The notes beneath the pieces are model-generated. The model was not told where the DNA came from. It saw only the letters and a program-made list of their open reading frames with translations, and searched no databases. The translations under genes and the position numbers were made by a program. A stretch of 33,531 nt of DNA from an uncultured Gammaproteobacteria bacterium (GTDB taxonomy: Bacteria; Pseudomonadota; Gammaproteobacteria; UBA4575), in assembly GCA_937922735.1 (NCBI GenBank), contig CALAJL010000112.1, positions 1 through 33,531 on the forward strand, in the 5' to 3' direction. Positions 10,143-18,928 of the stretch are shown piece by piece. Each line of letters opens with the position of its first letter. Positions within the stretch are counted from its first letter, which is position 1.

Positions 10143-10709
10143 ATGTCCTATAGACTTATATGGATTTTCCTATTAATCATTTTTGGTGGCGCAATTACGT
10201 TGGCGTTTTTAAATCAGCGCGACCGGCAAATTGAACATACTTCGTTAACCAACCCTAGCAACACGCCTACAGTCAGCTTCGAAAATATCGAGATGATCAT
10301 CAATTCCCCCGCCGGACAACCACAGTATGAATTAACTGCACCAAAATATTGGCTCTTTCATGATCAGCAAAGGAGTGAGTTTACCTCCCCCGATATCATT
10401 ATTTATAATGAAAACGGCAGCAAAATTTACGCATCTTCCAATAGAGGTGAAACACGCGATAATAACGATGTAATTACATTAATAGGTGATGTAAAAATTG
10501 AACAGCCCAGCACAAATATTGAGCCTATTCCCTTAAACATATACACCGATAAACTAACAGTCTCACAAAAAAAACAACAAGTGACTACAAATTTACCTGT
10601 CACTGCAACACGTGGTTCACAAAAAATAACAGCCTTAGGTATGACCTTAAATCTAAACGACAAAATATTATATCTACACAGCAAAGTTAAAGGCCAATAC
10701 AATCCTTAA
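10143..10709 (+). CDS. lptC: LPS export protein LptC
   Basis: Inner-membrane-anchored component of the Lpt bridge that receives LPS from LptB2FG and passes it to LptA. The 188-residue protein starts at ATG 10143, with AAGG 8 nt upstream; the TTG one codon earlier is less likely. One N-terminal helix (about residues 5-22) is followed by a periplasmic beta-jellyroll (LptC/YrbK family; SPAGQPQYELTAPKYWLF and the GDVKIEQ segment). Sequence conservation in LptC is low, so position between kdsC and lptA strongly supports the call. Confidence 0.92.
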   Translation: MSYRLIWIFLLIIFGGAITLAFLNQRDRQIEHTSLTNPSNTPTVSFENIEMIINSPAGQPQYELTAPKYWLFHDQQRSEFTSPDIIIYNENGSKIYASSNRGETRDNNDVITLIGDVKIEQPSTNIEPIPLNIYTDKLTVSQKKQQVTTNLPVTATRGSQKITALGMTLNLNDKILYLHSKVKGQYNP

Positions 10710-10724
10710 ACCAATATCTTCATC

Positions 10725-11264
10725 ATGATGAATAAATCAACCAAAATCTATATCGCCTTATTACTGCTACTTTCATTTAGTACAGCAGTACAAGCACTAA
10801 CTGATGACTCGACCAAACCCATCAATATTCAAGCAGACTCTGCAGAGATTAATGATGTAACTGGCATAAGCACGTATCGAGGCAATGTGAAAATAACACA
10901 AGGCAGTACAGTGTTAACTGGTGATATCGTTATACTTGAAACTGCAAATAAAAAAGTAAATAAAATTATATCGGAAGGATCATTAAGCACATTTAAACAA
11001 ACTACTGATGATGGTAGAAAAATAAATGCCGAAGCAGAAAAAATGGTCTACAGCATCACTGGGAACAAAATTGTTTTAACCAAAAATGCGAAATTGACCG
11101 AATCAGGTAACACCTTTGCAAGTGACAAAATTACTTTTTATACAGACAAAGAAATTGTCACTGCGGGAAGTTCGTCTGGCAGTGATCGTGTGAATATTAC
11201 CGTTTTTCCAGAAACGATAAAAAAAGACAATCAAGAAACCTCAGCGGATACTGCTAATCAGTAA
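10725..11264 (+). CDS. lptA: LPS transport periplasmic protein LptA
   Basis: Periplasmic bridge protein of LPS export (OstA-like beta-jellyroll). The 179-residue precursor has a Sec signal peptide with cleavage predicted after AVQA (residue 24). The mature part begins with the family motif [31 protein letters not shown]. It lies between lptC and lptB. The C-terminus is hydrophilic and rich in Asp, Asn and Thr, a common disordered tail. Confidence 0.94.
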   Translation: MMNKSTKIYIALLLLLSFSTAVQALTDDSTKPINIQADSAEINDVTGISTYRGNVKITQGSTVLTGDIVILETANKKVNKIISEGSLSTFKQTTDDGRKINAEAEKMVYSITGNKIVLTKNAKLTESGNTFASDKITFYTDKEIVTAGSSSGSDRVNITVFPETIKKDNQETSADTANQ

Positions 11265-11293
11265 TAGCTGTTGCCACCTATAAAAATGATTAT

Positions 11294-12022
11294 ATGAACA
11301 CGCTCAGCGCAGAAAACCTGCATAAAAAATTTAAAACTCGCGTTGTCGTTGATAACGTATCGATAGAACTCAAATCTGGTGAAATCGTAGGCTTGCTCGG
11401 CCCTAATGGAGCTGGAAAAACCACATGCTTTTATATGCTAGCAGGCTTAATTCAATGCAATGATGGCAACATACTTCTAGACAAACAAAATATAACTCGT
11501 ATGCCTATGCATATGAGAGCCAAACAAGGCATTGGATATTTACCACAAGAAGCATCCATCTTTCGCGGCCTAACAGTAGAACAAAATTTATTAGTGAGCC
11601 TAGAAGCTAGAAGTAGACTTACAAAGAGTCAACGCAAACAGCAATGCAATGCCTTACTTGCCGATTTGCAGATTGAGCACATTCGTGATCACAAAGGCGT
11701 AAGTTTGTCGGGAGGCGAAAGAAGACGAGCAGAGATTGCTAGAGCTCTAGCTATGCAACCAAAATTTATTTTACTTGACGAACCCTTTGCGGGTGTAGAT
11801 CCAATCTCGGTCAAAGATATTCAACGCATATTAATGAATTTACGAGATCAAGATATTGGGCTATTAATCACGGATCACAATGTGCGTGAAACACTAGGCA
11901 TCTGTAGCCATGCCTACATTCTTAATGAAGGGCGTGTATTGGCTAAAGGCACACCTAAAGTATTATTAAGTAACAAAGAAGTGCAAGAAGTATATCTTGG
12001 TGCAAATTTTACTCTAAACTAA
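11294..12022 (+). CDS. lptB: LPS export ABC transporter ATP-binding protein LptB
   Basis: Cytoplasmic ATPase that powers LPS extraction by LptB2FG. It is 242 residues. ABC motifs are Walker [11 protein letters not shown]-loop YLPQEASIF, signature [15 protein letters not shown], Walker [14 protein letters not shown] and H-loop ITDHNVRE, all in the LptB-specific form. A 134-bp gap with no gene separates it from rpoN. The partner permease genes lptF and lptG are not in this window. Confidence 0.97.
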   Translation: MNTLSAENLHKKFKTRVVVDNVSIELKSGEIVGLLGPNGAGKTTCFYMLAGLIQCNDGNILLDKQNITRMPMHMRAKQGIGYLPQEASIFRGLTVEQNLLVSLEARSRLTKSQRKQQCNALLADLQIEHIRDHKGVSLSGGERRRAEIARALAMQPKFILLDEPFAGVDPISVKDIQRILMNLRDQDIGLLITDHNVRETLGICSHAYILNEGRVLAKGTPKVLLSNKEVQEVYLGANFTLN

Positions 12023-12139
12023 CTAACGTAAGAATATTTAGTCCTCACAATACCCATCTGTTGCACATTACAGGCCTTACTACGCGTCGCATACAGACGA
12101 CGAGCCGTATCATGCCTTAGTATTTATTAAGCAATATTC

Positions 12140-12155
12140 ATGCCATAATTGGCAT
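12140..12155 (+). promoter_or_regulatory. Hairpin abutting the rpoN start codon
   Basis: An inverted repeat ATGCCA-TAAT-TGGCAT ends one nucleotide before the rpoN ATG at 12157. It occupies the place where a ribosome-binding site should be, and no purine-rich Shine-Dalgarno is seen there. In RNA it would form a six-base-pair stem with a four-base loop. Whether it controls translation or binds a DNA regulator cannot be told from sequence. Confidence 0.4.
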
Positions 12156-12156
12156 T

Positions 12157-13617
12157 ATGTTGAAACCTTCGCTTCAAGTTCGGTTAGGCCAGCAGCTAAC
12201 AATGACCCCACAACTGCAGCAAGCAATACGCTTACTGCAGCTATCTTCATTGGAGTTAAAAGCTGAGATTCAAGAAGCCTTTGAGACCAACCCGATGCTT
12301 GAAACCGAAGACGATCAGCCATCTGAAGCTGTTACAGCAGAAGAATCTTCCATCAAGGAAAAAACAAATGATGATGTAACCGAAGTTGGAGCGAATGATA
12401 ATTTGCCGGATGAGTTACCCACTGATAGCCAATGGGATGACTATTTCGAACCTACTCAATCAACACCCTCATCACAAAAAACGGAAGATTACTCTTCATA
12501 CCTAGAGAATCAAAGTAGTGCTGACCAAGATACCTTACATGAACATTTATTATGGCAACTAGAACTGAGCCCACTCACTGAATTGGACCATGTTATAGCT
12601 ATAACGCTGATAGATTCCCTCGACGATTCTGGATACTTAGAAGATTCTGTAGAAAATATTTATGAAAATCTTCAGCGCGATTATGAAGAACTAGAGCTAG
12701 ATGAAGTTGAAGCAGTACTGAAATACATACAACGTCTTGATCCAATCGGCTCGGGCTCTAGAAACTTACAAGAATGCCTAGATATACAACTACAACAAAT
12801 GAATGGCGAACTTCCGTCCATTGATAATGCACGTTTGTTAGTAGAAAAATATCTTGATCTCGTTGCGACAAAAAATTACAAACAAATCATTAAGCTCACC
12901 AAACTCACTGAAGAAGAACTTGACGATGCAATTGCACTGATTCAAGCATTAAACCCTAGACCGGGTGACGCGATAAGCACACAAAAACCCGAGTACATCG
13001 TACCTGATGTTTATGTGTCTAAACACGAAGGCATTTGGCATGTCAGAATCAATACAGAAAATGCGCCAAAGTTAAAAATAAATGACGTTTACTCAAGTTT
13101 AGTAAAAGATTCTAGTCAAAGTAATGACGCTGAATATTTACGCAACCAGTTACAAGAAGCTCGCTGGTTTATTAAAAGTCTAGAAAGCCGTAACGATACG
13201 CTAATGCGAGTAGCCAATTCTATCCTACGCCACCAAAGAGCATTTTTTGAATATGGTGAAGAGGCTATGCGCCCATTAGTGCTTCGCGATGTTGCAGAAG
13301 AATTAGAGCTGCACGAGTCAACCATATCTCGCGTTACCACTAATAAATATTTAGAGTGTGCACGTGGAGTATTTGAGTTCAAATACTTTTTTTCCAGTCA
13401 TGTCAACACAAATGATGGGGGTATTTGTTCTGCAACTGCCATTCGAGCCATGATTAAAAAAATGATCAAAGAAGAAGTCCAAGCTAAACCTCTGAGTGAT
13501 AACAAAATAGCTACTTTACTTGAACAAAATGGCATCACTGTTGCACGCAGAACAATTGCTAAATACAGAGAATCATTAGGCATACCATCTTCTAGTGAAA
13601 GAAGGCAAATAATTTAA
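12157..13617 (+). CDS. rpoN: RNA polymerase sigma-54 factor
   Basis: Alternative sigma factor that recognises -24/-12 promoters and needs AAA+ activators. The 486-residue protein has all regions: N-terminal glutamine-rich activator region (QLTMTPQLQQAIRLLQLSSLELKAEIQEA), an acidic variable linker (about residues 50-115), the core-binding domain, the helix-turn-helix ELELHESTISRVTTNKY and the RpoN box at residues 463-472, ARRTIAKYRE, with Ile replacing the usual Val. It stands between lptB and hpf as in most proteobacteria. No activator gene or clear sigma-54 promoter was found in this window. Confidence 0.97.
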   Translation: MLKPSLQVRLGQQLTMTPQLQQAIRLLQLSSLELKAEIQEAFETNPMLETEDDQPSEAVTAEESSIKEKTNDDVTEVGANDNLPDELPTDSQWDDYFEPTQSTPSSQKTEDYSSYLENQSSADQDTLHEHLLWQLELSPLTELDHVIAITLIDSLDDSGYLEDSVENIYENLQRDYEELELDEVEAVLKYIQRLDPIGSGSRNLQECLDIQLQQMNGELPSIDNARLLVEKYLDLVATKNYKQIIKLTKLTEEELDDAIALIQALNPRPGDAISTQKPEYIVPDVYVSKHEGIWHVRINTENAPKLKINDVYSSLVKDSSQSNDAEYLRNQLQEARWFIKSLESRNDTLMRVANSILRHQRAFFEYGEEAMRPLVLRDVAEELELHESTISRVTTNKYLECARGVFEFKYFFSSHVNTNDGGICSATAIRAMIKKMIKEEVQAKPLSDNKIATLLEQNGITVARRTIAKYRESLGIPSSSERRQII

Positions 13618-13678
13618 TCGGTTTTAATCTAAGCATGACTGTGATTTACTATTGTTGTGAATGATTGAGGGAATAATT

Positions 13679-13999
13679 ATGCAAATAAACATAACTGGCC
13701 AACACTTAAAAATTACCCAGTCTTTAAAAGAATATGTTGAAAAAAAATTCGAAAAACTCACCAGGCACTTTGATAACGTAATAAATATTCACGTAGTATT
13801 AACTGTTGAAAAACTAGAACATCATGCAGAGGCATCATTAAAAGTAAGTGGGAATAATATTTTTGCAGAAGCATCAAACGAAGGCATGTATGCTGCCATT
13901 GACAATTTAGTAGACAAACTAGACAGACAAATCGTAAAACATAAAGAAAAGCTCAAAGATCATCATCAGCGTGAAGTTGAGCACCATACTATAAATTAA
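13679..13999 (+). CDS. hpf: Ribosome hibernation promoting factor (short form)
   Basis: Binds the 30S decoding region and promotes 100S dimers or ribosome silencing in stationary phase. The start chosen is ATG 13679 (106 residues, MQINITGQHLKITQSLKEYV), with GAGGGA 8 nt upstream. An in-frame ATG at 13661 lacks such a site. It is one compact S30AE domain, with no C-terminal dimerisation domain, as expected for the short gammaproteobacterial form that works with RMF or as a YfiA-like factor. It lies between rpoN and ptsN. Confidence 0.93.
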   Translation: MQINITGQHLKITQSLKEYVEKKFEKLTRHFDNVINIHVVLTVEKLEHHAEASLKVSGNNIFAEASNEGMYAAIDNLVDKLDRQIVKHKEKLKDHHQREVEHHTIN

Positions 14000-14022
14000 T
14001 ATATCTTAACTTTTTCATACCT

Positions 14023-14490
14023 ATGCAAATCAAAGATTTTATCTCTGAAGAAGGGATGGTTTTCACACCCTCTGTAAGTAGTAAGAAGGCTGCTCTTGAG
14101 CTACTAAGTGAGTCACTTGCACATCAAGAAGATAGCCTTAGCAAAAGCAAAGTATTTGATGCCTTATTAGCACGAGAAAAGTTGGGTAGCACTGGCTTAG
14201 GAGATGGCATTGCTATACCGCATTGCCGCATGCAGGAAATTGAAACTATCAATGTCAGTATTCTGAAGCTTGAAGAAGGTATAGAGTATGAGGCGAGTGA
14301 TGAAAAGCCAGTATTCTTCCTATTCTGCCTAGTAGTGCCCGAAGATGCGAATGATAGCCATCTTCAGCTTCTAGCCAACCTAGCAGAAGTTTTAGACAAT
14401 AAGCAACTACGGAATTCCATTCAAAAATCTCACAATGCTAAAGAGTTATATCAAATACTCATTCAAGATCCCAAGCATCTTGCAGCATAA
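14023..14490 (+). CDS. ptsN: PTS IIA-like nitrogen regulatory protein
   Basis: EIIA-Ntr, the output phosphocarrier of the nitrogen PTS, known in other bacteria to affect potassium homeostasis and sigma-54-linked regulation. The 155-residue protein is a single PTS EIIA type-2 domain. The phosphorylated histidine is His67 in IAIPHCRM, preceded by the usual LGSTGLGDG. It starts 24 bp after hpf. The phosphate donor is probably the HPr encoded 2.8 kb downstream, since no separate NPr is visible. Confidence 0.95.
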   Translation: MQIKDFISEEGMVFTPSVSSKKAALELLSESLAHQEDSLSKSKVFDALLAREKLGSTGLGDGIAIPHCRMQEIETINVSILKLEEGIEYEASDEKPVFFLFCLVVPEDANDSHLQLLANLAEVLDNKQLRNSIQKSHNAKELYQILIQDPKHLAA

Positions 14491-14541
14491 ATCATGTTCG
14501 CTAGATACTAGCTTGCAACTCATTTAAGCTGTTAACTGAAC

Positions 14542-15501
14542 ATGACAGCAACAACCACTAAAAACACAGAAGTAGCACTGACCACGGCCGATCTATTTTC
14601 TAACAAACAAGAAAGTCTTGATCTACATTGGTGGTCAGGAAATAAAAATAGCGGACTTGGCTTCACTCGTTTGTCTTTTTCTTCTTCTGAAATTGGCTTA
14701 GTGGGTTATTTTAATTTAATTCATCCTAATCAAGCACAAATTTTAGGTGAAACCGAACTTAACTTTTTTAATAAAGCCGATGACAGCATATTAAATAATT
14801 TACTTGCTCAATTATTCCAAAGAAAATCTGCTGCAATTTTCATAAGTGATGGACTCAACCCACCTGAAGGATTTAGAGAGCAATCATTAAAATATGATTT
14901 GCCCATAATTTGCTCTACTCTCTCAAGCAATGAGTTAATTGACCAACTACGCCACTATTTAACTCAAGCGTTAGCCGAAAAAGAAATTTTACATGGTGTA
15001 TTCATGGAAGTGATTAGCGTGGGTGTACTAATAATGGGGCAAAGTGGATTGGGCAAAAGTGAACTTGCTCTTGATCTTGTAAGCCGAGGCCATAGATTAA
15101 TTGCGGATGATGCGCCTGAATTCGCACGCATTGCTCCCGAAACTGTAAATGGCACTTGCCCAGAGATTTTAAAAAACTTTCTTGAAGTACGTGGCCTAGG
15201 GGTGCTGAATATTCGAGAAATGTATGGTGATAGTGCTATAAAATCTAATAAGTTTATCCGCCTTATCATCGACCTTATTCCACCAAAAATGAGCATACCA
15301 AAGACTGAAGATCGATTAAGATTATCCGAACGTAAAACCAACTTACTTGGGGTAGATATTCCTACTATATCGCTACCAGTTGCACCAGGAAGGAATCTAG
15401 CCGTTTTAGTCGAAGCTGCTGTGAGAAACCACTTATTATCGAATAATGGTTACAATGCAAGCGAAGATTTCATCGAACGTCAAAAACGATTTATGCAATA
15501 A
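14542..15501 (+). CDS. hprK: HPr kinase/phosphorylase
   Basis: Bifunctional enzyme that phosphorylates and dephosphorylates HPr on Ser46 according to metabolic state. The 319-residue protein has an N-terminal regulatory domain (about residues 1-140) and a C-terminal P-loop kinase domain with Walker A GQSGLGKS at residues 166-173, the downstream acidic loop DDAPEFARI and the family signature EVRGLGVLNIREMYG. Gram-negative hprK genes typically sit between ptsN and rapZ, as here. No clear Shine-Dalgarno precedes ATG 14542. Its substrate serine is intact in the HPr of this cluster. Confidence 0.95.
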   Translation: MTATTTKNTEVALTTADLFSNKQESLDLHWWSGNKNSGLGFTRLSFSSSEIGLVGYFNLIHPNQAQILGETELNFFNKADDSILNNLLAQLFQRKSAAIFISDGLNPPEGFREQSLKYDLPIICSTLSSNELIDQLRHYLTQALAEKEILHGVFMEVISVGVLIMGQSGLGKSELALDLVSRGHRLIADDAPEFARIAPETVNGTCPEILKNFLEVRGLGVLNIREMYGDSAIKSNKFIRLIIDLIPPKMSIPKTEDRLRLSERKTNLLGVDIPTISLPVAPGRNLAVLVEAAVRNHLLSNNGYNASEDFIERQKRFMQ

Positions 15502-15507
15502 GGAAAT

Positions 15508-16371
15508 ATGAAGTTAGTTATTATCAGCGGCTTATCAGGTTCTGGAAAATCTGTAGCCATCAACACCTTAGAAGATGCGGGATTTTATTGCATTGATAAT
15601 ATGCCGTTAAGTATGCTGTTAACCTGCATAGAGCATTTAACCGCTAATGCTTCACCGTATTATGAAAAAATTGCAATTGGGGTAGACGCTCGAAATGCTA
15701 GTAAAGATATTATCTCATTTCCTGATATCGTTACTGCAATCAAAAATCGCGGTATCAACTTAGAACTAATACACCTAGAAGCAAACGAAGACGCTTTAAT
15801 ACAACGTTATAGCGAAACGCGTCGCAAACATCCTTTAACAAAAAATGGCTTACCTCTTGTCGAAGCAATACATATGGAGAAGCACATCTTAGAAGATCTC
15901 GTGCTACTGGCAGATCTGCGCATTGACACTACGTCAACAAATGTTCGCGAACTTCGCTCGATTATTACTGAACAAGTATGTAAAAAAGATCCTTCTCAGT
16001 TAACCATATTATTGCAATCTTTTGGGTTTAAATATGGTGTACCAAATGACTCTGACTATGTGTTTGATGTACGCTGCTTACCCAACCCTTATTGGGAAAA
16101 ATCATTACGAGAACTTTCTGGCAAAGACGCTGAAGTAATTGAATTTTTACAATCACATAATGATGTAATACAGATGATTGATTCTATTTCTATTTTTATT
16201 GAAAGATGGTTGCCTTTATTTGTAAAAGAAAATCGTAGTTACTTAAGCGTATCTATCGGATGCACTGGCGGACATCATCGTTCTGTGCATGTCACTGAGT
16301 TTTTATCTGACCGACTACATGCTTTTCAAGATACACATGTTTCGGTGCGCCATCGTGATCTAGAAGCATAA
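15508..16371 (+). CDS. rapZ: RNase adapter protein RapZ (YvcJ/YhbJ-type nucleotide-binding protein)
   Basis: P-loop NTPase-like protein. In enterobacteria it binds GlmZ/GlmY small RNAs and senses glucosamine 6-phosphate. The 287-residue length is standard. Walker A is GLSGSGKS at residues 8-15, followed by LEDAGFYCIDNMP and the Walker B-like GVDARN. The C-terminal domain has the conserved VSIGCTGGHHRSVHVTE. It starts 6 bp after hprK, and its TAA shares one base with the ATG of the next gene. Whether GlmZ-type regulation exists here is unknown, since no such RNA is visible. Confidence 0.95.
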   Translation: MKLVIISGLSGSGKSVAINTLEDAGFYCIDNMPLSMLLTCIEHLTANASPYYEKIAIGVDARNASKDIISFPDIVTAIKNRGINLELIHLEANEDALIQRYSETRRKHPLTKNGLPLVEAIHMEKHILEDLVLLADLRIDTTSTNVRELRSIITEQVCKKDPSQLTILLQSFGFKYGVPNDSDYVFDVRCLPNPYWEKSLRELSGKDAEVIEFLQSHNDVIQMIDSISIFIERWLPLFVKENRSYLSVSIGCTGGHHRSVHVTEFLSDRLHAFQDTHVSVRHRDLEA

Positions 16372-16772
16372 TGGCAGTCTCGGTCCTTATTATTTCTCAT
16401 GGTAACGTGGGCAAAGAATTTCTTTCTACAGCTAAATCTATGCTTGGAACGTTACCGTTAACCTGTGAAACATTATCAGTTTCTAATTCTTGCAAACCTG
16501 ATGAATTGGTCTGTGAGGCACGAATTATTTGCAATAAAATAAATAATGGTGATGGCGTTTTAATATTGACCGATATGTTTGGCGCCACACCAAGCAATAT
16601 TTGCAATAAATTAAAGAGCGACTGCCAGGCGGAAACCCATGTTATCGCAGGTTTAAACTTACCAATGTTGATTCGTGCATTAAATTATCCTGAACTCTCA
16701 CTAAAAATGATAGCTGACAAGGCGCTTAGCGGTGCACATGACGGCATTATCGATTGCCAAGCAAATGATTAA
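16371..16772 (+). CDS. PTS mannose-family EIIA component
   Basis: Single EIIA-Man domain of 133 residues. The phosphorylatable histidine is His10 in LIISHGNVG, and the conserved LTDMFGATPSN follows at about residues 63-73. It overlaps the rapZ stop by one base, so it is translationally coupled. No IIB, IIC or IID partner follows, so it is more likely a regulatory phosphocarrier than part of a sugar permease. The same stand-alone EIIA-Man occurs in many proteobacterial hprK-rapZ-ptsH-ptsI clusters. Confidence 0.93.
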   Translation: MAVSVLIISHGNVGKEFLSTAKSMLGTLPLTCETLSVSNSCKPDELVCEARIICNKINNGDGVLILTDMFGATPSNICNKLKSDCQAETHVIAGLNLPMLIRALNYPELSLKMIADKALSGAHDGIIDCQAND

Positions 16773-16808
16773 GGATGCTATAGAATAATAAAGGAATGAG
16801 GATATAGA

Positions 16809-17078
16809 GTGATTAACAAGGATATAACGGTTGTGAATAAACTAGGTTTGCATGCCCGTGCAGCAGCAAAACTCGTTGCCTTAGCTTCAAATTTTGCCAG
16901 CGAAATAACTCTACAGAAGGGTGGCAGAAAAATTAATGGCAAAAGCATCATGGGTGTCATGATGTTAGCTGCAAGTCAGCACACTGTAGTAAATATAGAA
17001 ATCAATGGTGAAGATGAACAACAAGCAATGATTGAAATCGAAAACTTATTTAAGAACCTCTTTGATGAAGATGAATAA
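16809..17078 (+). CDS. ptsH: Phosphocarrier protein HPr
   Basis: Small PTS phosphocarrier of 89 residues. It starts at GTG 16809, preceded by a GAGG motif. His15 (GLHARAAAKLV), phosphorylated by enzyme I, and Ser46 (NGKSIMGVMML), phosphorylated by HPr kinase, are both at their canonical positions. Retaining Ser46 together with a linked hprK argues that serine phosphorylation is functional. It lies between the EIIA-Man gene and ptsI, 19 bp before the latter. Confidence 0.96.
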   Translation: MINKDITVVNKLGLHARAAAKLVALASNFASEITLQKGGRKINGKSIMGVMMLAASQHTVVNIEINGEDEQQAMIEIENLFKNLFDEDE

Positions 17079-17097
17079 TTTCACTAACTAATATTTT

Positions 17098-18828
17098 ATG
17101 GCACTAATCGTATCTGGTATTGGCGTATCAAAAGGCATTGCCATCGGCAATGTACATTTGCTCAACCGTGGTGCTCCTGAAGTTTTTGAACGCAAACTAG
17201 AAGACCATGAAATAGATGCAGAAGTTGAAAGATTTCAAGACGCCGTAGATGGTGCGGCCAAACAATTAAGCGGCATACGTGAATCTATTCCTGAAGATGC
17301 TCCAAAAGATGTAGCAACATTCATTGATTCCCATCTATTGATGGCCAAAGACTCTATGCTAAGCAAAGTGCCAATAGAGATCATTCGGGAGCAACAATGC
17401 AATGCTGAATGGGCGCTTAAACAACAACGCGATAAATTAGAAGCCGTATTTGAGGAAATGGAAGATGACTATTTACGTACTCGTCTTAACGATATCGAAC
17501 ACGTCATCAATTTAATTCAGCAAATTCTTAAAGATCAACAGTTCACTATGCAGATGAAATTGCAGCCTCTCAAAGGCAGCATCATAGTTGCAGATGATCT
17601 CACTCCAGCAGATACCGTAGTCATGCAAAATCAAAACATTGCAGGCTTCATAACTGAACTTGGGGGCCCACTTTCTCACACTGCCATTCTAGCCAGAAGC
17701 TTAGGAATACCTGCAGTGGTAGGCATACAAAGTGCTCGCTCACTTTTACAGCAAGACGAACCACTAATATTAGACGGTAGTAGCGGTATGGTGCTTGCGG
17801 GCACCAATGAAAACACCGTAAAAGAATATCGTCAGATTCAACGTGAACAGAAAGAAGCACAACGAAAATTAAGCTCGTTAAAAAACATTTCAGCGAAGAC
17901 TAAAGATGGTCAACGCATCAGCCTACAAGCCAATATCGAACTAGCAGAGGATGTTGGTGCACTTAAAAAATCAGGTGCAGATGGTGTTGGGTTATATCGC
18001 ACCGAGTTTTTATACATCGACCGAGAAGTTCCTGCCGATGAAGCTGAACAACTTAGTGCATATAAGAAAATTATTCGTGTATTAAAAGGCAAGCCATTAA
18101 CTATCCGTACATTAGATCTAGGTGGGGACAAAGAATTTGATCCAGACTTTCAAGGACCATTAACACAAAACCCTGCGTTAGGCTTACGTGCAATTCGTAG
18201 GTCATTAAAAGATACGGAATTATTTAAACAGCAATTACGTGCAATATTACGCTCCTCTGCAAGTGGTCCAGTGAGGATTTTATTGCCAATGATCACTAGC
18301 GATAATGAACTAGTGCAATCATTATCGCTAATTGAACAAGCTAAACACGAATTAAAAAGTGAAAACAAAGACTTTGATGAAAACATACCTGTGGGTGCAA
18401 TGATTGAAGTTCCCGCAGCAGCAATATCTGCTCATATTTTTGCCAAGCAACTAAACTTTCTATCAATTGGAACAAATGACCTGATTCAATACACTTTGGC
18501 CATTGACCGCATCGATGACCAAGTAAATTATTTATATGATCCCTTACACCCCGCGGTGCTAAAACTAATCAACATTACTTTACAAGCAGGGCGCCGTGCC
18601 GAAATTCCTGTTGCCATGTGTGGTGAGATGGCAGGAGACCCTCGTTATACACGCTTGCTTTTAGGTTTAGGTCTAAAAGAGTTTAGTGCACACCCTTCAA
18701 ATTTATTAGAAATTAAACAAATTATTAATAAAAGTAAAATTACTGAACTAGAAAAACAAACCAAAAAAATATTAGCGACTACCGTACCTAGCAAAATCAT
18801 CCCAATGGTAGATGCTCTTAACGCATAG
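17098..18828 (+). CDS. ptsI: Phosphoenolpyruvate-protein phosphotransferase (enzyme I)
   Basis: Starts the PTS phosphorelay by taking phosphate from PEP and passing it to HPr. The 576-residue protein has the sugar-type layout and lacks the N-terminal GAF domain of EI-Ntr (PtsP). Phospho-histidine His194 lies in GGPLSHTAILARSLGIPAVVG. The PEP-binding barrel has GADGVGLYRTEFLY, LDLGGDKE, LSIGTNDLIQYTLAIDR and the catalytic Cys508 in VAMCGEMAGD. It is the only enzyme I in the window and presumably serves HPr, EIIA-Ntr and EIIA-Man. Confidence 0.97.
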   Translation: MALIVSGIGVSKGIAIGNVHLLNRGAPEVFERKLEDHEIDAEVERFQDAVDGAAKQLSGIRESIPEDAPKDVATFIDSHLLMAKDSMLSKVPIEIIREQQCNAEWALKQQRDKLEAVFEEMEDDYLRTRLNDIEHVINLIQQILKDQQFTMQMKLQPLKGSIIVADDLTPADTVVMQNQNIAGFITELGGPLSHTAILARSLGIPAVVGIQSARSLLQQDEPLILDGSSGMVLAGTNENTVKEYRQIQREQKEAQRKLSSLKNISAKTKDGQRISLQANIELAEDVGALKKSGADGVGLYRTEFLYIDREVPADEAEQLSAYKKIIRVLKGKPLTIRTLDLGGDKEFDPDFQGPLTQNPALGLRAIRRSLKDTELFKQQLRAILRSSASGPVRILLPMITSDNELVQSLSLIEQAKHELKSENKDFDENIPVGAMIEVPAAAISAHIFAKQLNFLSIGTNDLIQYTLAIDRIDDQVNYLYDPLHPAVLKLINITLQAGRRAEIPVAMCGEMAGDPRYTRLLLGLGLKEFSAHPSNLLEIKQIINKSKITELEKQTKKILATTVPSKIIPMVDALNA

Positions 18829-18848
18829 TCTGTCAGACTACTCGTCTC

Positions 18849-18854
18849 TATAAT
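18849..18854 (+). promoter_or_regulatory. Possible -10 box upstream of mgtE
   Basis: A perfect TATAAT lies about 75 bp before the mgtE ATG, in the 100-bp ptsI-mgtE gap. The hexamer 17 bp upstream (TAGTCT) does not resemble a -35 box. It lies within a small TAGTCT-GTC-AGACTA hairpin that begins with the ptsI stop codon and has no T-run. mgtE may therefore have its own promoter, but the evidence is weak. Confidence 0.3.
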
Positions 18855-18928
18855 CTGTTTATACTTTGGCAAGCCGCCTATGACCGGTTACACTTGCTGC
18901 GCGCATACACAAAAACATTTGATACTTC

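Noticed and set aside
12150-12166. Possible sigma-54 promoter (TTGGCA...TTG) at the rpoN start
   Set aside because: There is no GC dinucleotide at the required distance from GG, and it overlaps the start codon.
18826-18840. TAGTCT-GTC-AGACTA hairpin at the ptsI stop as a terminator
   Set aside because: No T-run follows, and the stem is only six pairs.
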